DNA from: Streptomyces sp. NBC_00102
GTDB lineage: Bacteria; Actinomycetota; Actinomycetes; Streptomycetales; Streptomycetaceae
Assembly (NCBI RefSeq): GCF_026343115.1
Contig: NZ_JAPEMC010000002.1
Coordinates: 620,001-684,000, forward strand
Direction of reading: 5' to 3'
Length of the DNA: 64,000 nt
Below are positions 49,505-57,660 of this stretch, piece after piece (the stretch's first letter is position 1; each line of letters starts with the position of its first letter). Position numbers and translations under genes: made by a program. The notes beneath the pieces are model-generated. The model was not told the origin of the DNA and made no database searches. It saw only the letters and a list, made by a program, of their open reading frames with translations.

Positions 49505-52465
49505 ATGGCGCTCGGTCCCAAGAACCGGCGGGCCGGGGAGGCGCCTGATCTGGACAGCCACCGGACCGGCCACGTCCTGCTGGTACACGCCCGGGGCGCC
49601 CTGGACGAGCAGGCACTCGCCTTCGCCGCCGGACTGCCCGAAGACCCCGACCACCACCTCGTGGTCCTGGACCTCCCGGCCGGCTTCACCGACGCCGGCC
49701 GGCCGCGCCTCGCCCGCCTCCTCGGCCGGCGCGACGGCGGCTACCGGCTCGTCTTCGGCCGCCGCCCGACCGGCGGTGTGCTGCCCCTCGGGCAGTGGCT
49801 GGCCGACCGGCTCGACCGCACGGTGCTGGTCGCCGACGGCGCGGTGACCCCGGCGGCCGGAGGCGTCCTCTACGTCCCCGCCGACAGCGGCTCCGGCTGG
49901 GTACGGCTCCGCCCGAACCGGCCCGGCCGACCGGAGTCCCGCCGCTTCCCCAAACCCGTCTGGGAGTTCTCCGTCGCCGACCAGCCCTGGCACACCAGCG
50001 ACCACGCGGTGGCCGACCCGCTGCCGAGCGGGGTGTGGCTGCACCCGGTGGAACCGGAGACCGGGATCCCCGCCCACCGCGCCCGGCTCGAAGCCCGACT
50101 GGCATGCGGGCGCGAACTGCTCACCGTGGTCCTGGGCTGCCCCGGAACACCGGCGCTGGGGCTCGACGACGTCTCCCGCTTCTGGGCGTCGGTACTGCCC
50201 GGCGCCCGCCCCCAGGTGCGGTTCTTCCCGTACGGGCCGCTTGCCGCGCCGGGGAAGAGCACGTCCGGCCAGGCACTGGCCGACCGCCTCGACTCCCCGG
50301 TGGTGCTCTACAACGGCATGCCGGTCGGGCGCGCCCTCTGGGAGACCCCGCAGGTCCACACCGTCGACACGGACGGCACACTCGGCTTCGCCGCCTTCGC
50401 GAAGGAACTGCGCTACCTCCCGGCACGGATGACCGGAGGACAGCCGGCCGCACCCGCAGTGCTGAGCCACCGCCCGGTGGTGGACGGCATCCCGCAGATC
50501 GCCCCCGGCGTCTACCGCTACGCCCCCGACGCGGTCCTGGAGGTGATACCCGGCGGGTTGTGGATGCGTCCCCCCGAGGAGCCGGACGAGGCCCCCGTCG
50601 TCCGCTCGGCCCCCGCCGACCCCCGGCACTTCCACCTCGTCCACGGCACCGTGGCACGGGCCGGTGCACGCATGCGGGAACTCGCGGAGAACCTGCTCGA
50701 CCGGATGGACCCGGTGACCCGGGGGCTCGCCCGACTGATGCCGGCGAACCGGATGGTCCAGGAGAGCAGCCCGCCCCGGCCGCCCACGGCCCTCACCGCC
50801 GCCCCGCCGCCGGAGATCCGAGCGCGGCTGCTCGCTCCGTCGGCGCCCCCGGTCGCCTCCGAGCCGCCGGTGACGCCGGATTCCCCGGTCGTCGTGGAGT
50901 CGCCGGTGACGTCGGAGTCCTACAGCGCGGCGGAGTTGTACGCGGCCGCCGCGCCGGGCCCCCGGACACGCGTGTTCGTCCCTGCCCCGGCGGCTCCGCC
51001 GGAGGGAGCCGCGCCCGCCCCGTCCGTGACCGGGGTCCCGGCCACGACAGGTCCCGCCGCCCCTGCCACGCGGGCCGCAGCCCTTGCGCCCGGGACCACG
51101 GCCGCCCTTGTGCCGGGGGCCGCCGCCCCTCCGACCGGGACCGCCACCGCCCCTCCGGCCGGGCTCCTCCCCGCTCCCGCTCCCGTACCGGCGCCGCGGG
51201 CAGCAGCGCCCGGCGCGCTGTGGGAGACGACGGCAGCCGCTGCCGAGGGAGCCCCGGCGCCGGAGACGCATGCTCCGGACGCCTTCCCCCCGACCGCCAC
51301 GGCGGCCGAGCCGGTCGTTCGCACCGCAGCCCCGAACCCTCTTGACCCCTCCGCCCCCTTGGACCCTCCGGACGTCGCGCATGCCCCGGACACCCCGGCG
51401 CCGCCGGCCGGCGGTCCGCCTCCTGCCCCGTTCCTGCCGTCGTTGAGGCTGGTCTCCGCTCCCGGCGGCGCACCGGCCCCCGTACCGGCGAGCCCGCCCG
51501 AGGCCGCCGCCGAACGCGCCGTCCCACACCCCGGCCCCCAGCCGCCCCCTCCCGCACCGGAGCCGGAAAGCACACCGCCGTCCCGCGCCCCCGCCCCCGC
51601 CGGTCGCGCGGCGGCGGACCCGGCCGGTCGGCCGCGTCCGCAACCGGTGCCGACGCCGGCCGCCTGCGCGCTGCCGCCGGCCAAGGGCATCGCCCGGGAA
51701 CGCGAGTGGCTGCGCGGAGCCTTCCGGCAGCAGTACGACGACATCGGCGGAGCGGTCGCCCGGGTCCTGTCCCAGTCGCCCGGCCTGCGGGGCACCGACC
51801 GGACCTCCACCGAGGACGTCCTCACCGACCTGGTGGCGGCCCGGCTCTACCTGCGCGGCGACGGGGCCCTGCTCGACGACGCCGTCCGAGGCGCCACCGT
51901 GGGACCGCACGTGCCCTTGGCCCGCTGCGTCACTTCGGGCCTGCGCCGACTGCCCTCCTACCGGGGCGCCACCCTGATGCGCGCCGCCCTGAGCGAGACC
52001 GAGTGGGCCTGGTACGCGCGACGCCGGCTGGTCACCGAATGGGGCTTCGGCTGGGCCCTGACCTCTGCCGCCCCCGGACTGCCGGGCGACACCGACGTGC
52101 TGGTCTGGTCGACGACCGCGCGCCGCACCGCGCTGCTCGACCCGGAACCCGCGGACCGGGTGCTCTTCCTCCCCGGCACCAGTTTCAAAGTCCTGTCCAC
52201 CCGGGACGGAGAGCGCCGCACCGTACTGCTGCGGGAGCTCTCCGCCTCCGAGGTCGACGCCGAGGGCAGGGTCGACATCGGACGGACACCCCTGGACGAG
52301 ATCGCTCTGTCCGGACTCGGCCTGGCCGACCGGACCTGGCGGGCCACCGAACCGGAAGCCGTGCCGGCACTGCCCGACGCGGTCCGGGGCAGGTTCGGGG
52401 TCCCCCCGGGGCTGATCGTCGGCTCCGGCCCCGCCGCCCCGAACACACTCCCGGAAAGAGGATGA
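49505..52465 (+). CDS. ART-like domain protein of the secretion locus (paralog of 1003-3417)
   Basis: 986 residues; ATG one base after the eccB stop, so translation is coupled. The N-terminal 430 residues share LVVLDLPAGF, LVFGRRPTGG, AAGGVLYVPADSGSGW, SRRFPKPVW and LPSGVWLHPV with the left-hand paralog; their function is unknown. A Pro/Ala linker of about 300 residues follows. The C-terminal 260 residues look like an ADP-ribosyltransferase fold: YRGATLMRA (Arg present), WALTSAAPG in the S-T-S position, TDVLVWSTTARRTALLDPE, and DRVLFLPGTSFKVL where active enzymes have E-x-E before V-L. Loss of the glutamates suggests no ART activity. It sits where EccE might be expected but has no membrane segment, so it is not EccE. 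It may be an accessory or substrate-associated protein. Confidence 0.6.
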   Translation: MALGPKNRRAGEAPDLDSHRTGHVLLVHARGALDEQALAFAAGLPEDPDHHLVVLDLPAGFTDAGRPRLARLLGRRDGGYRLVFGRRPTGGVLPLGQWLADRLDRTVLVADGAVTPAAGGVLYVPADSGSGWVRLRPNRPGRPESRRFPKPVWEFSVADQPWHTSDHAVADPLPSGVWLHPVEPETGIPAHRARLEARLACGRELLTVVLGCPGTPALGLDDVSRFWASVLPGARPQVRFFPYGPLAAPGKSTSGQALADRLDSPVVLYNGMPVGRALWETPQVHTVDTDGTLGFAAFAKELRYLPARMTGGQPAAPAVLSHRPVVDGIPQIAPGVYRYAPDAVLEVIPGGLWMRPPEEPDEAPVVRSAPADPRHFHLVHGTVARAGARMRELAENLLDRMDPVTRGLARLMPANRMVQESSPPRPPTALTAAPPPEIRARLLAPSAPPVASEPPVTPDSPVVVESPVTSESYSAAELYAAAAPGPRTRVFVPAPAAPPEGAAPAPSVTGVPATTGPAAPATRAAALAPGTTAALVPGAAAPPTGTATAPPAGLLPAPAPVPAPRAAAPGALWETTAAAAEGAPAPETHAPDAFPPTATAAEPVVRTAAPNPLDPSAPLDPPDVAHAPDTPAPPAGGPPPAPFLPSLRLVSAPGGAPAPVPASPPEAAAERAVPHPGPQPPPPAPEPESTPPSRAPAPAGRAAADPAGRPRPQPVPTPAACALPPAKGIAREREWLRGAFRQQYDDIGGAVARVLSQSPGLRGTDRTSTEDVLTDLVAARLYLRGDGALLDDAVRGATVGPHVPLARCVTSGLRRLPSYRGATLMRAALSETEWAWYARRRLVTEWGFGWALTSAAPGLPGDTDVLVWSTTARRTALLDPEPADRVLFLPGTSFKVLSTRDGERRTVLLRELSASEVDAEGRVDIGRTPLDEIALSGLGLADRTWRATEPEAVPALPDAVRGRFGVPPGLIVGSGPAAPNTLPERG

Positions 52466-52469
52466 CGAC

Positions 52470-55400
52470 ATGAGCCGGCAGATCCTGCTGGTCTCCCAGG
52501 ACGGGACCGCCCCCTACCGCACGATCGGCGCGGCCCTGGCCGCGGCCACCGACGGCGCGCTGATCACCATCGCGGCGGGCACCTACCAGGAGTCCCTCGT
52601 CGTGAACCGGGTCGTCACCCTCGCCGCCGGAGCCGCCGGCGTGCGGATCGACGGAGGCGGCGCCGGCGCCGTGGTCATCGACGCCGAAGCAGCCCGGCTG
52701 TCCGGCCTCGTCCTGGAAGGCGGCAGCGAGCAGACCCCGGTCGTGGAGGTGCGCCGCGGCGAGGCCGCCCTGGAGGAGTGCACGGTCTCCGGCAACGCGT
52801 GGGCGGGGATCCTCGTCTGGCACCAGGGCACCCTCATCGCCCGTTCCTGCCGGGTCACGGGCCCCGGCGGGGCCGGGATCGTGGTCACCTCGACCGGCGC
52901 CAACGTCATCGAGGGCACCATGGTCGGTCGGACGCTCTCGTCCGCGATCGTGGTCGCCGAACGCGGCCGGCTGACGGTCCGTGACTGCCGGATCGACGAG
53001 GCCGGAGGCAACGGCGTCTGCGTCAACGGCCAGGCCCACGGCATCGTCGAGGGCACCCGTATCACCGGCAGCGGCCAGCCGGCCGTGGTGGCCGAACAGA
53101 ACGGCCGCCTCGAACTCACCAGGGTCACCGTCTCCGGCAGCGCCGGTCTCGACGCCTATCTGACGAGCGGCGCCGAAACCACCCTGACCGACTGCTCCTT
53201 CACCGGTTCCGGCGGCGAGTCCGTGCTCGTCGCGGGAGGCGCGGCGCCCACCCTGCGCGGCTGCTCCCTGTCCGGCGCCGCCCGCGACGGGCTGCGGATC
53301 ACCGAGAAGTCGAGCCCGCTCCTGGAGGACTGCGAGATATCCGGGACGCCGGTCGGCGTGCTGGTGGACGCGGCCGGCCGGCCGGTGCTGCGCGGTCTGA
53401 CGGTACGCGGAACGGATCGCGGTCTGCTGGCCGTCGACGGGGCCGTCGTCCAGGGCGAGCGGCTGACGGTGGCCGCGGGCTCCGCCGGCATCCTCGCCAA
53501 GGGCGGGGCGGAGATCCACCTGCGCGATTCGGAGGTGTCGACGGAAGGCCGGGGCGCCGCCGTCGAGCTGGCCGAGGGCGCCACCGGCCGCCTCCACGAA
53601 GTACGGGTGCGTGCCGCGGACGGCCCCGGCCTCGCGCTCACCGGGGCATCGGCCGTCGCCGAGTCCTGCGTGGTGGTGGACTCCGGGATGTCCGTCGGCG
53701 CCGACGCGCACCTCGAACTGAAGGACACCGAGGCCGGCGGATCGGACACGGACGGCATCCGGGTGGCCGGCGGAGGCACCCTCACCGCCGTGGGCTGCCG
53801 GATGCACGGGGCCCGCGGGCACGGGGTGCACCTCCAGTCGACCTCCCGCGCCGAGCTGGACCACTGTGTGGTGTTCGACAACGCGGGGGACGGCATCCGC
53901 GTCAACACCGAGGAACCGGTACGCGTCCAGAGCTGCGAGATCCGGGACAACGGGGGGCAGGCGCTGCACCGGATGCGGTCCGACGCGCGGCTCACCGTCG
54001 TCGGCCTGACCGGTACGGAGGACCTCGCCGGCCCCGGCCCCGGGGACGCGGACGACACCGGGGAGCTCCCCGCGCGGGCACCGGGGAAGCGGGAGCAGGA
54101 CGGCTCCGGGGCGCAGTCGCGCGCCCGGCACACCGGCACGGGGCCGCTGGCCGAGATGGACGCGCTGGTCGGGCTGGAGAGCGTCAAACAGGAGGTCACC
54201 GGGCTCATCAACCTGAACAAGATGACCCGCCGCCGCGAGGAGATGGGCCTGCCCATGCCTCCGATGAGCCGCCACCTGGTGTTCGCCGGGCCGCCCGGCA
54301 CCGGCAAGACGACCGTCGCCCGGCTGTACGGTGCGGTCCTCGCGGAGCTCGGCATCCTCAGCAAGGGCCACATCGTGGAGGTCTCGCGCGCCGACCTGGT
54401 CGCGCAGATCATCGGCGGCACCGCCATCAAGACCACCGAGGTCGTCAACCGGGCGCTCGGCGGCGTGCTGTTCATCGACGAGGCGTACACCCTGACCAAC
54501 CAGTCCCGGGGCACCGGCCCGGACTTCGGGCAGGAGGCCGTCGAGACCCTGATGAAACTGATGGAGGACCACCGGGACGAGATCGTCGTCATCGTCGCGG
54601 GCTACTCCGCGCAGATGGACCAGTTCCTGGCCTCCAACCCGGGCATGGCGTCCCGCTTCTCCCGGACGGTGGAGTTCCCCAACTACACGGTGGACGAACT
54701 GGTCACCATCGTCCGCGGGTTGTGCGGCAAGCACTACTACGAGCTGACGGACGACGCACTGGCGGCGGTGGCCGGCTATTTCGAACGCACCCCGAAGGGA
54801 CCGACCTTCGGCAACGGCCGGGTCGCCCGCCAGCTCTTCGAGACGATGATCAGCAAGCAGGCCTCGCGTCTGGCCGTGTCTCCGCCGGGCAGGGACTCCG
54901 AGCTGAGCCGGCTCACCGGTGCGGACGTGGAGACCGTGCCCGAACCGGACCCGCCGGCCCGGGCGGAGGCCGCCGCGGAGTCCGCCGGACAGGCCCCGGC
55001 GGACGGACGGGCCCCGGCGGACTCCGCGCCGACGAGCACCGCACCGATGAGCACCGCGCTCGCGAGGATCTCCGTGCTGATCGGGCTCGACGAGGTGCGC
55101 CGGGCGCTGGAGCCCGGCCTCTCCGCGCTGGCCACCGCGCACCGGGCCGGCACGGTGACGGCCGGGGCGGCCAACCTGGTCCTCGCGGGAGCCGAGGGCA
55201 GCGGACGCGACGCCGTCGCGGTGCTCTACGCGAAGGCCCTCGCCGAACTCGGCGTCCTCCCCGCCGGTGCCGTGCACCGGGCCCAGCTCTCCGCCATGCC
55301 CGCCCGCTGGCCCGGCCAGGCGCAGGCGTACGTCGCGGGGCTCTTCGACGAGGCGGCCGGCGGACTGCTGCTGCTGGAGATCGACCAGCACTACGTCGAG

Positions 55401-55886
55401 CGGCCGGCCGAGGAGCGCACCGCCCTCGTCACGGCGCTCGCCGCCCGTATCCCGGACCGCTCCGGCACGGCCGTCGCGCTGTCCGCCGATCCCGAACTGC
55501 TCGGCGGCCTGCTGACCGGGCCGGAAGGGCGCCGGCTCGCGGCCTGTTTCGCGGGACGGCTGGATTTCGCGCCGTATACGGCCGAGGAGCTGGCGCGGCT
55601 GGCGGTGCGGCGGCTGACGGCTCTCGGCTTCGACGTGGCGGACGGGGTCGAGGGCGTCCTGGCGGAGCGGTTCTCCCGAACTCCGCCCGCGGGCGGGGCG
55701 TTCGGTGCCCACGTGAGCGCCGAACAGGTGGCCGACGCCGCCGTGTCCCGGACGATCGGACCCTCGGACGTCCCCGGTACGCCGGAGAGCCTGCCGCCGC
55801 CCTCGGAGACGGAAGGGGCGGACAGGGCGGAAGGGGCGGACGGGGTGGACGGGGTGGACGGGGCGGTCGCGGTGGCTGTGGCGTAA
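52470..55886 (+). CDS. Right-handed beta-helix / EccA-like AAA+ ATPase fusion with second degenerate AAA+
   Basis: 1,138 residues, ATG eight bases after AAGAGG and five bases after the previous stop. Residues about 5-515 are some 20 parallel beta-helix coils (PbH1) with recurring L-x-x-C-x-V/I-x-G-x-x-x-x-G-I/V pattern. Residues about 555-820 are a CbbX/EccA-type AAA+ domain: HLVFAGPPGTGKTTVARLYG (Lys613), VLFIDEAYTL (Asp670/Glu671) and arginine finger region NPGMASRFSR. Residues about 865-1105 repeat the same fold with degenerate motifs: GAEGSGRDA (Arg913 for Lys) and LLLLEID. Mycobacterial EccA has an N-terminal TPR domain; here a beta-helix replaces it. It probably acts as a cytosolic chaperone or unfoldase for type VII substrates, with the beta-helix as the recognition arm. 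Confidence 0.8.
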   Translation: MSRQILLVSQDGTAPYRTIGAALAAATDGALITIAAGTYQESLVVNRVVTLAAGAAGVRIDGGGAGAVVIDAEAARLSGLVLEGGSEQTPVVEVRRGEAALEECTVSGNAWAGILVWHQGTLIARSCRVTGPGGAGIVVTSTGANVIEGTMVGRTLSSAIVVAERGRLTVRDCRIDEAGGNGVCVNGQAHGIVEGTRITGSGQPAVVAEQNGRLELTRVTVSGSAGLDAYLTSGAETTLTDCSFTGSGGESVLVAGGAAPTLRGCSLSGAARDGLRITEKSSPLLEDCEISGTPVGVLVDAAGRPVLRGLTVRGTDRGLLAVDGAVVQGERLTVAAGSAGILAKGGAEIHLRDSEVSTEGRGAAVELAEGATGRLHEVRVRAADGPGLALTGASAVAESCVVVDSGMSVGADAHLELKDTEAGGSDTDGIRVAGGGTLTAVGCRMHGARGHGVHLQSTSRAELDHCVVFDNAGDGIRVNTEEPVRVQSCEIRDNGGQALHRMRSDARLTVVGLTGTEDLAGPGPGDADDTGELPARAPGKREQDGSGAQSRARHTGTGPLAEMDALVGLESVKQEVTGLINLNKMTRRREEMGLPMPPMSRHLVFAGPPGTGKTTVARLYGAVLAELGILSKGHIVEVSRADLVAQIIGGTAIKTTEVVNRALGGVLFIDEAYTLTNQSRGTGPDFGQEAVETLMKLMEDHRDEIVVIVAGYSAQMDQFLASNPGMASRFSRTVEFPNYTVDELVTIVRGLCGKHYYELTDDALAAVAGYFERTPKGPTFGNGRVARQLFETMISKQASRLAVSPPGRDSELSRLTGADVETVPEPDPPARAEAAAESAGQAPADGRAPADSAPTSTAPMSTALARISVLIGLDEVRRALEPGLSALATAHRAGTVTAGAANLVLAGAEGSGRDAVAVLYAKALAELGVLPAGAVHRAQLSAMPARWPGQAQAYVAGLFDEAAGGLLLLEIDQHYVERPAEERTALVTALAARIPDRSGTAVALSADPELLGGLLTGPEGRRLAACFAGRLDFAPYTAEELARLAVRRLTALGFDVADGVEGVLAERFSRTPPAGGAFGAHVSAEQVADAAVSRTIGPSDVPGTPESLPPPSETEGADRAEGADGVDGVDGAVAVAVA

Positions 55887-55904
55887 CCGGGCGTTCGCCT
55901 CCGG

Positions 55905-55940
55905 GTCACAGGGGCAGGGGGTGTGTCACACCGGGCAGGG
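55905..55940. promoter_or_regulatory. Candidate operator upstream of the WXG100 genes
   Basis: Within the 153-bp gap before the first WXG100 gene, GTCACA occurs at 55905-55910 and 55925-55930 (20-bp step), each followed by GGGCAGGG (55912 and 55933). The second copy lies in a perfect palindrome GGTGTG-T-CACACC (55920-55932). A promoter probably lies between here and 56028. GGATAA at about 55980 is a possible -10. Confidence 0.4.
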
Positions 55941-56039
55941 CGGGGCGGTTGAGCTGTCACCGCCTCAAAGGTGCGGGCAGGATAACCACCACGGAGTGAA
56001 AGCTCCATCAATCACACCAAATCGTGCGGAGGTTCCGTA

Positions 56040-56384
56040 ATGGCCACAGGTTCCGGACTTGAGGCTTTCGACAGCGAGGGCATGCAGAAGTCGGGCCAGG
56101 TTCACCTGTCGACTCTGGAGAGCCACCGCGCGTCGTCCGACAGGATGCAGGCCCTGACGGCGGAGGCGGAGGCCGGCTGGACGGGAGAGGCCGGCGCCAA
56201 CTTCGCCAACGCGATGACCGCCTGGCTCGCGAACTACAAGATCGTGGGCAGCGTGCTCGACCAGATGCACGAACGCATCGTGGCGAACCACTCGGCCCTG
56301 GCGAGCACGCACGAGACGACCACCCAGGCCACCGCGCGCGTCGGTGCGACCATGGCGGAGCCCATCGGGCTCACCGGCTTCTGA
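56040..56384 (+). CDS. WXG100-family secreted protein (EsxA/B-like), first of pair
   Basis: 114 residues; ATG with GGAGG eight bases ahead. Two helices flank the turn AGWTGEAGANF, which holds the W-x-G motif. The second helix continues through YKIVGSVLDQMHERIVANH. There is no signal peptide. WXG100 proteins are exported as four-helix dimers by EccC-type systems; the partner is probably the product of 56611-56901. No clear C-terminal YxxxD/E signal is present in this protein, so the partner would supply it. A 120-residue length and its own upstream operator suggest a strong separate promoter for the secreted proteins. Confidence 0.88.
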   Translation: MATGSGLEAFDSEGMQKSGQVHLSTLESHRASSDRMQALTAEAEAGWTGEAGANFANAMTAWLANYKIVGSVLDQMHERIVANHSALASTHETTTQATARVGATMAEPIGLTGF

Positions 56385-56610
56385 AGCGCGTCCCGAGCGT
56401 CCCACCCGTCCGGTGGCGTCCGGCGCGTAACCCCGCCGCGCCGTCGGGGTCGCCCCGCTCCCTTCCGGTACCGGGGCGGCCCTCCGCCCTGTGATCGCAC
56501 GCACCCGACGCCACCGGACCCGCCCTCGGGGCGGGCGGCGCCTCTTCCGGAACGCGCTTCGGGTGCAGGCCGCACCTCACCACGCACTCACTCGAAAGTG
56601 GAGGAAAAGC
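56385..56610. terminator. Hairpin-rich spacer between the two WXG100 genes
   Basis: 226 bp without a gene. ACCCCG (56430-56435) pairs with CGGGGT (56445-56450), and CGCCCCG (56451-56457) pairs with CGGGGCG (56472-56478). The shared C4/G4 runs allow alternative pairing. No U-run follows. This may be a partial terminator or RNA-stability element setting the ratio of the two WXG100 proteins. Confidence 0.35.
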
Positions 56611-56901
56611 ATGTCGACTTACATGATCAACTGGGCTGCCGTCAACGAGGTGCTCGACCAGCTGACGACCGTCCAGGCGGAGATCGAGACCCTGAACGAG
56701 CAGTTCGCCTCGGGCAACACCGCCGCCCTCGCCGGCTGGGACAGCACCGTCAAGGAGCTGTTCGACGCGAACAAGGCCCAGTGGAACCAGGCCACCGCCA
56801 ACATGGGGGCGCTGGCCCAGCAGGCCCAGAGCGCGGCCGCCTCCTGCCGTGACGACTACGTCTCCGCCGTCCAGTACGGCACCCAGCTCTGGAGCAAGTG
56901 A
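56611..56901 (+). CDS. WXG100-family secreted protein, second of pair
   Basis: 96 residues, typical WXG100 length; ATG eight bases after GGAGG. The helix-turn-helix core has AGWDSTVKELFD at the turn, so the motif is W-D-S instead of W-x-G. The C-terminal part reads SCRDDYVSAVQYGTQLW, where Y-V-S-A-V is close to but not the YxxxD/E export signal. One cysteine is present. Its stop (TGA) overlaps a possible GTG start of the next gene. Confidence 0.85.
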   Translation: MSTYMINWAAVNEVLDQLTTVQAEIETLNEQFASGNTAALAGWDSTVKELFDANKAQWNQATANMGALAQQAQSAAASCRDDYVSAVQYGTQLWSK

Positions 56902-56903
56902 CC

Positions 56904-57458
56904 ATGCCGCCCGAACCGGACGCGGCGGATCCCCAGGCGTGGGACCCGACGAGCGTGCACAGCCCGGCCACCGTCTCCGGGCCGGTGACCGGCGGTACCC
57001 CGGACCCGCCGCACGTGCCCAAGAGCGGCGGGAGCTCGGGCCCGGAGGTCGTCGACACCGCGTCCCTGGACCTGTTCGCGAAGAACATCGAGCTCCTCGT
57101 ACCGATGGTCGTCGCGGCGCGTGACCGTATCCAGGCGATGGCCACGGTGCAGCCGGGCGCCTTCTTCGACGCCTACCAGCTACGGACCGCGACCTCGGGG
57201 GCCAACGGTGGCGAGGGCCTGCAGGGGCGTTACTACAAGATCCTGTACGACCTGGCCGAGGGCCTCGCGGACATCGCCGACGGCGCCAAACTCATGAGCA
57301 AGAAGTACACCTCCACCGAGGATCTCAACAAGATGAAGACGAAAGAGCTCAACGAGCTCTTCTCCGACGCGTCGTCCGACTTCACGCAGCTGGCGAGCGA
57401 CAGCGGGCTCACCATCAACCAGCCCGACACGACGAAGACCCCGACCACCACCCCTTAG
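56904..57458 (+). CDS. Helical T7SS-associated protein of unknown function
   Basis: 184 residues from the ATG at 56904, nine bases after GGAG; an alternative GTG at 56898 overlaps the preceding stop but sits too close to the GGAG. A Pro/Gly-rich first 55 residues is followed by a helical domain (about 60-165): LFAKNIELLVPMVVAARDRI, YKILYDLAEGLADIADGAKL, TKELNELFSDASSDFTQL. It ends in a Thr-rich tail. Length and helical pattern resemble WXG-superfamily proteins, but no motif identifies a family. Coupling to the WXG100 gene makes a secreted partner or chaperone likely. Confidence 0.6.
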   Translation: MPPEPDAADPQAWDPTSVHSPATVSGPVTGGTPDPPHVPKSGGSSGPEVVDTASLDLFAKNIELLVPMVVAARDRIQAMATVQPGAFFDAYQLRTATSGANGGEGLQGRYYKILYDLAEGLADIADGAKLMSKKYTSTEDLNKMKTKELNELFSDASSDFTQLASDSGLTINQPDTTKTPTTTP

Positions 57459-57484
57459 GTGGTGTCCGGCGGGCGGTCACCACC
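57446..57484 (+). promoter_or_regulatory. Mutually exclusive hairpins over the stop codon
   Basis: GGTGGTG (57458-57464) can pair with CACCACC at 57446-57452 (loop 5, spanning the TAG stop) or equally with CACCACC at 57478-57484 (loop 13). A ribosome terminating here would block the first pairing and favour the second, as in an attenuator. It lies in the 202-bp gap before the WXG/PPE-like gene. Confidence 0.45.
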
Positions 57485-57660
57485 CCTGAACAACAGCGGT
57501 ATCACCGGAAGTCCGGTCGTGGACCGCACGGCCGTCGGCTCCGCCGGACACCCCGGGGGAGCCGGCGGCCGTGCGCGCTCCGCGGACCCGGCGTCCGGCA
57601 CCCCAGCAACCGTCGAAGCGACGTCCCGGCGGTCGAGGCTTCGGACGAGAGCGCAGGCAC

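Noticed and set aside
49505..52465. EccE at its expected place after eccB
   Set aside because: EccE has two N-terminal membrane segments. This protein has none and is homologous to the gene at 1003-3417.
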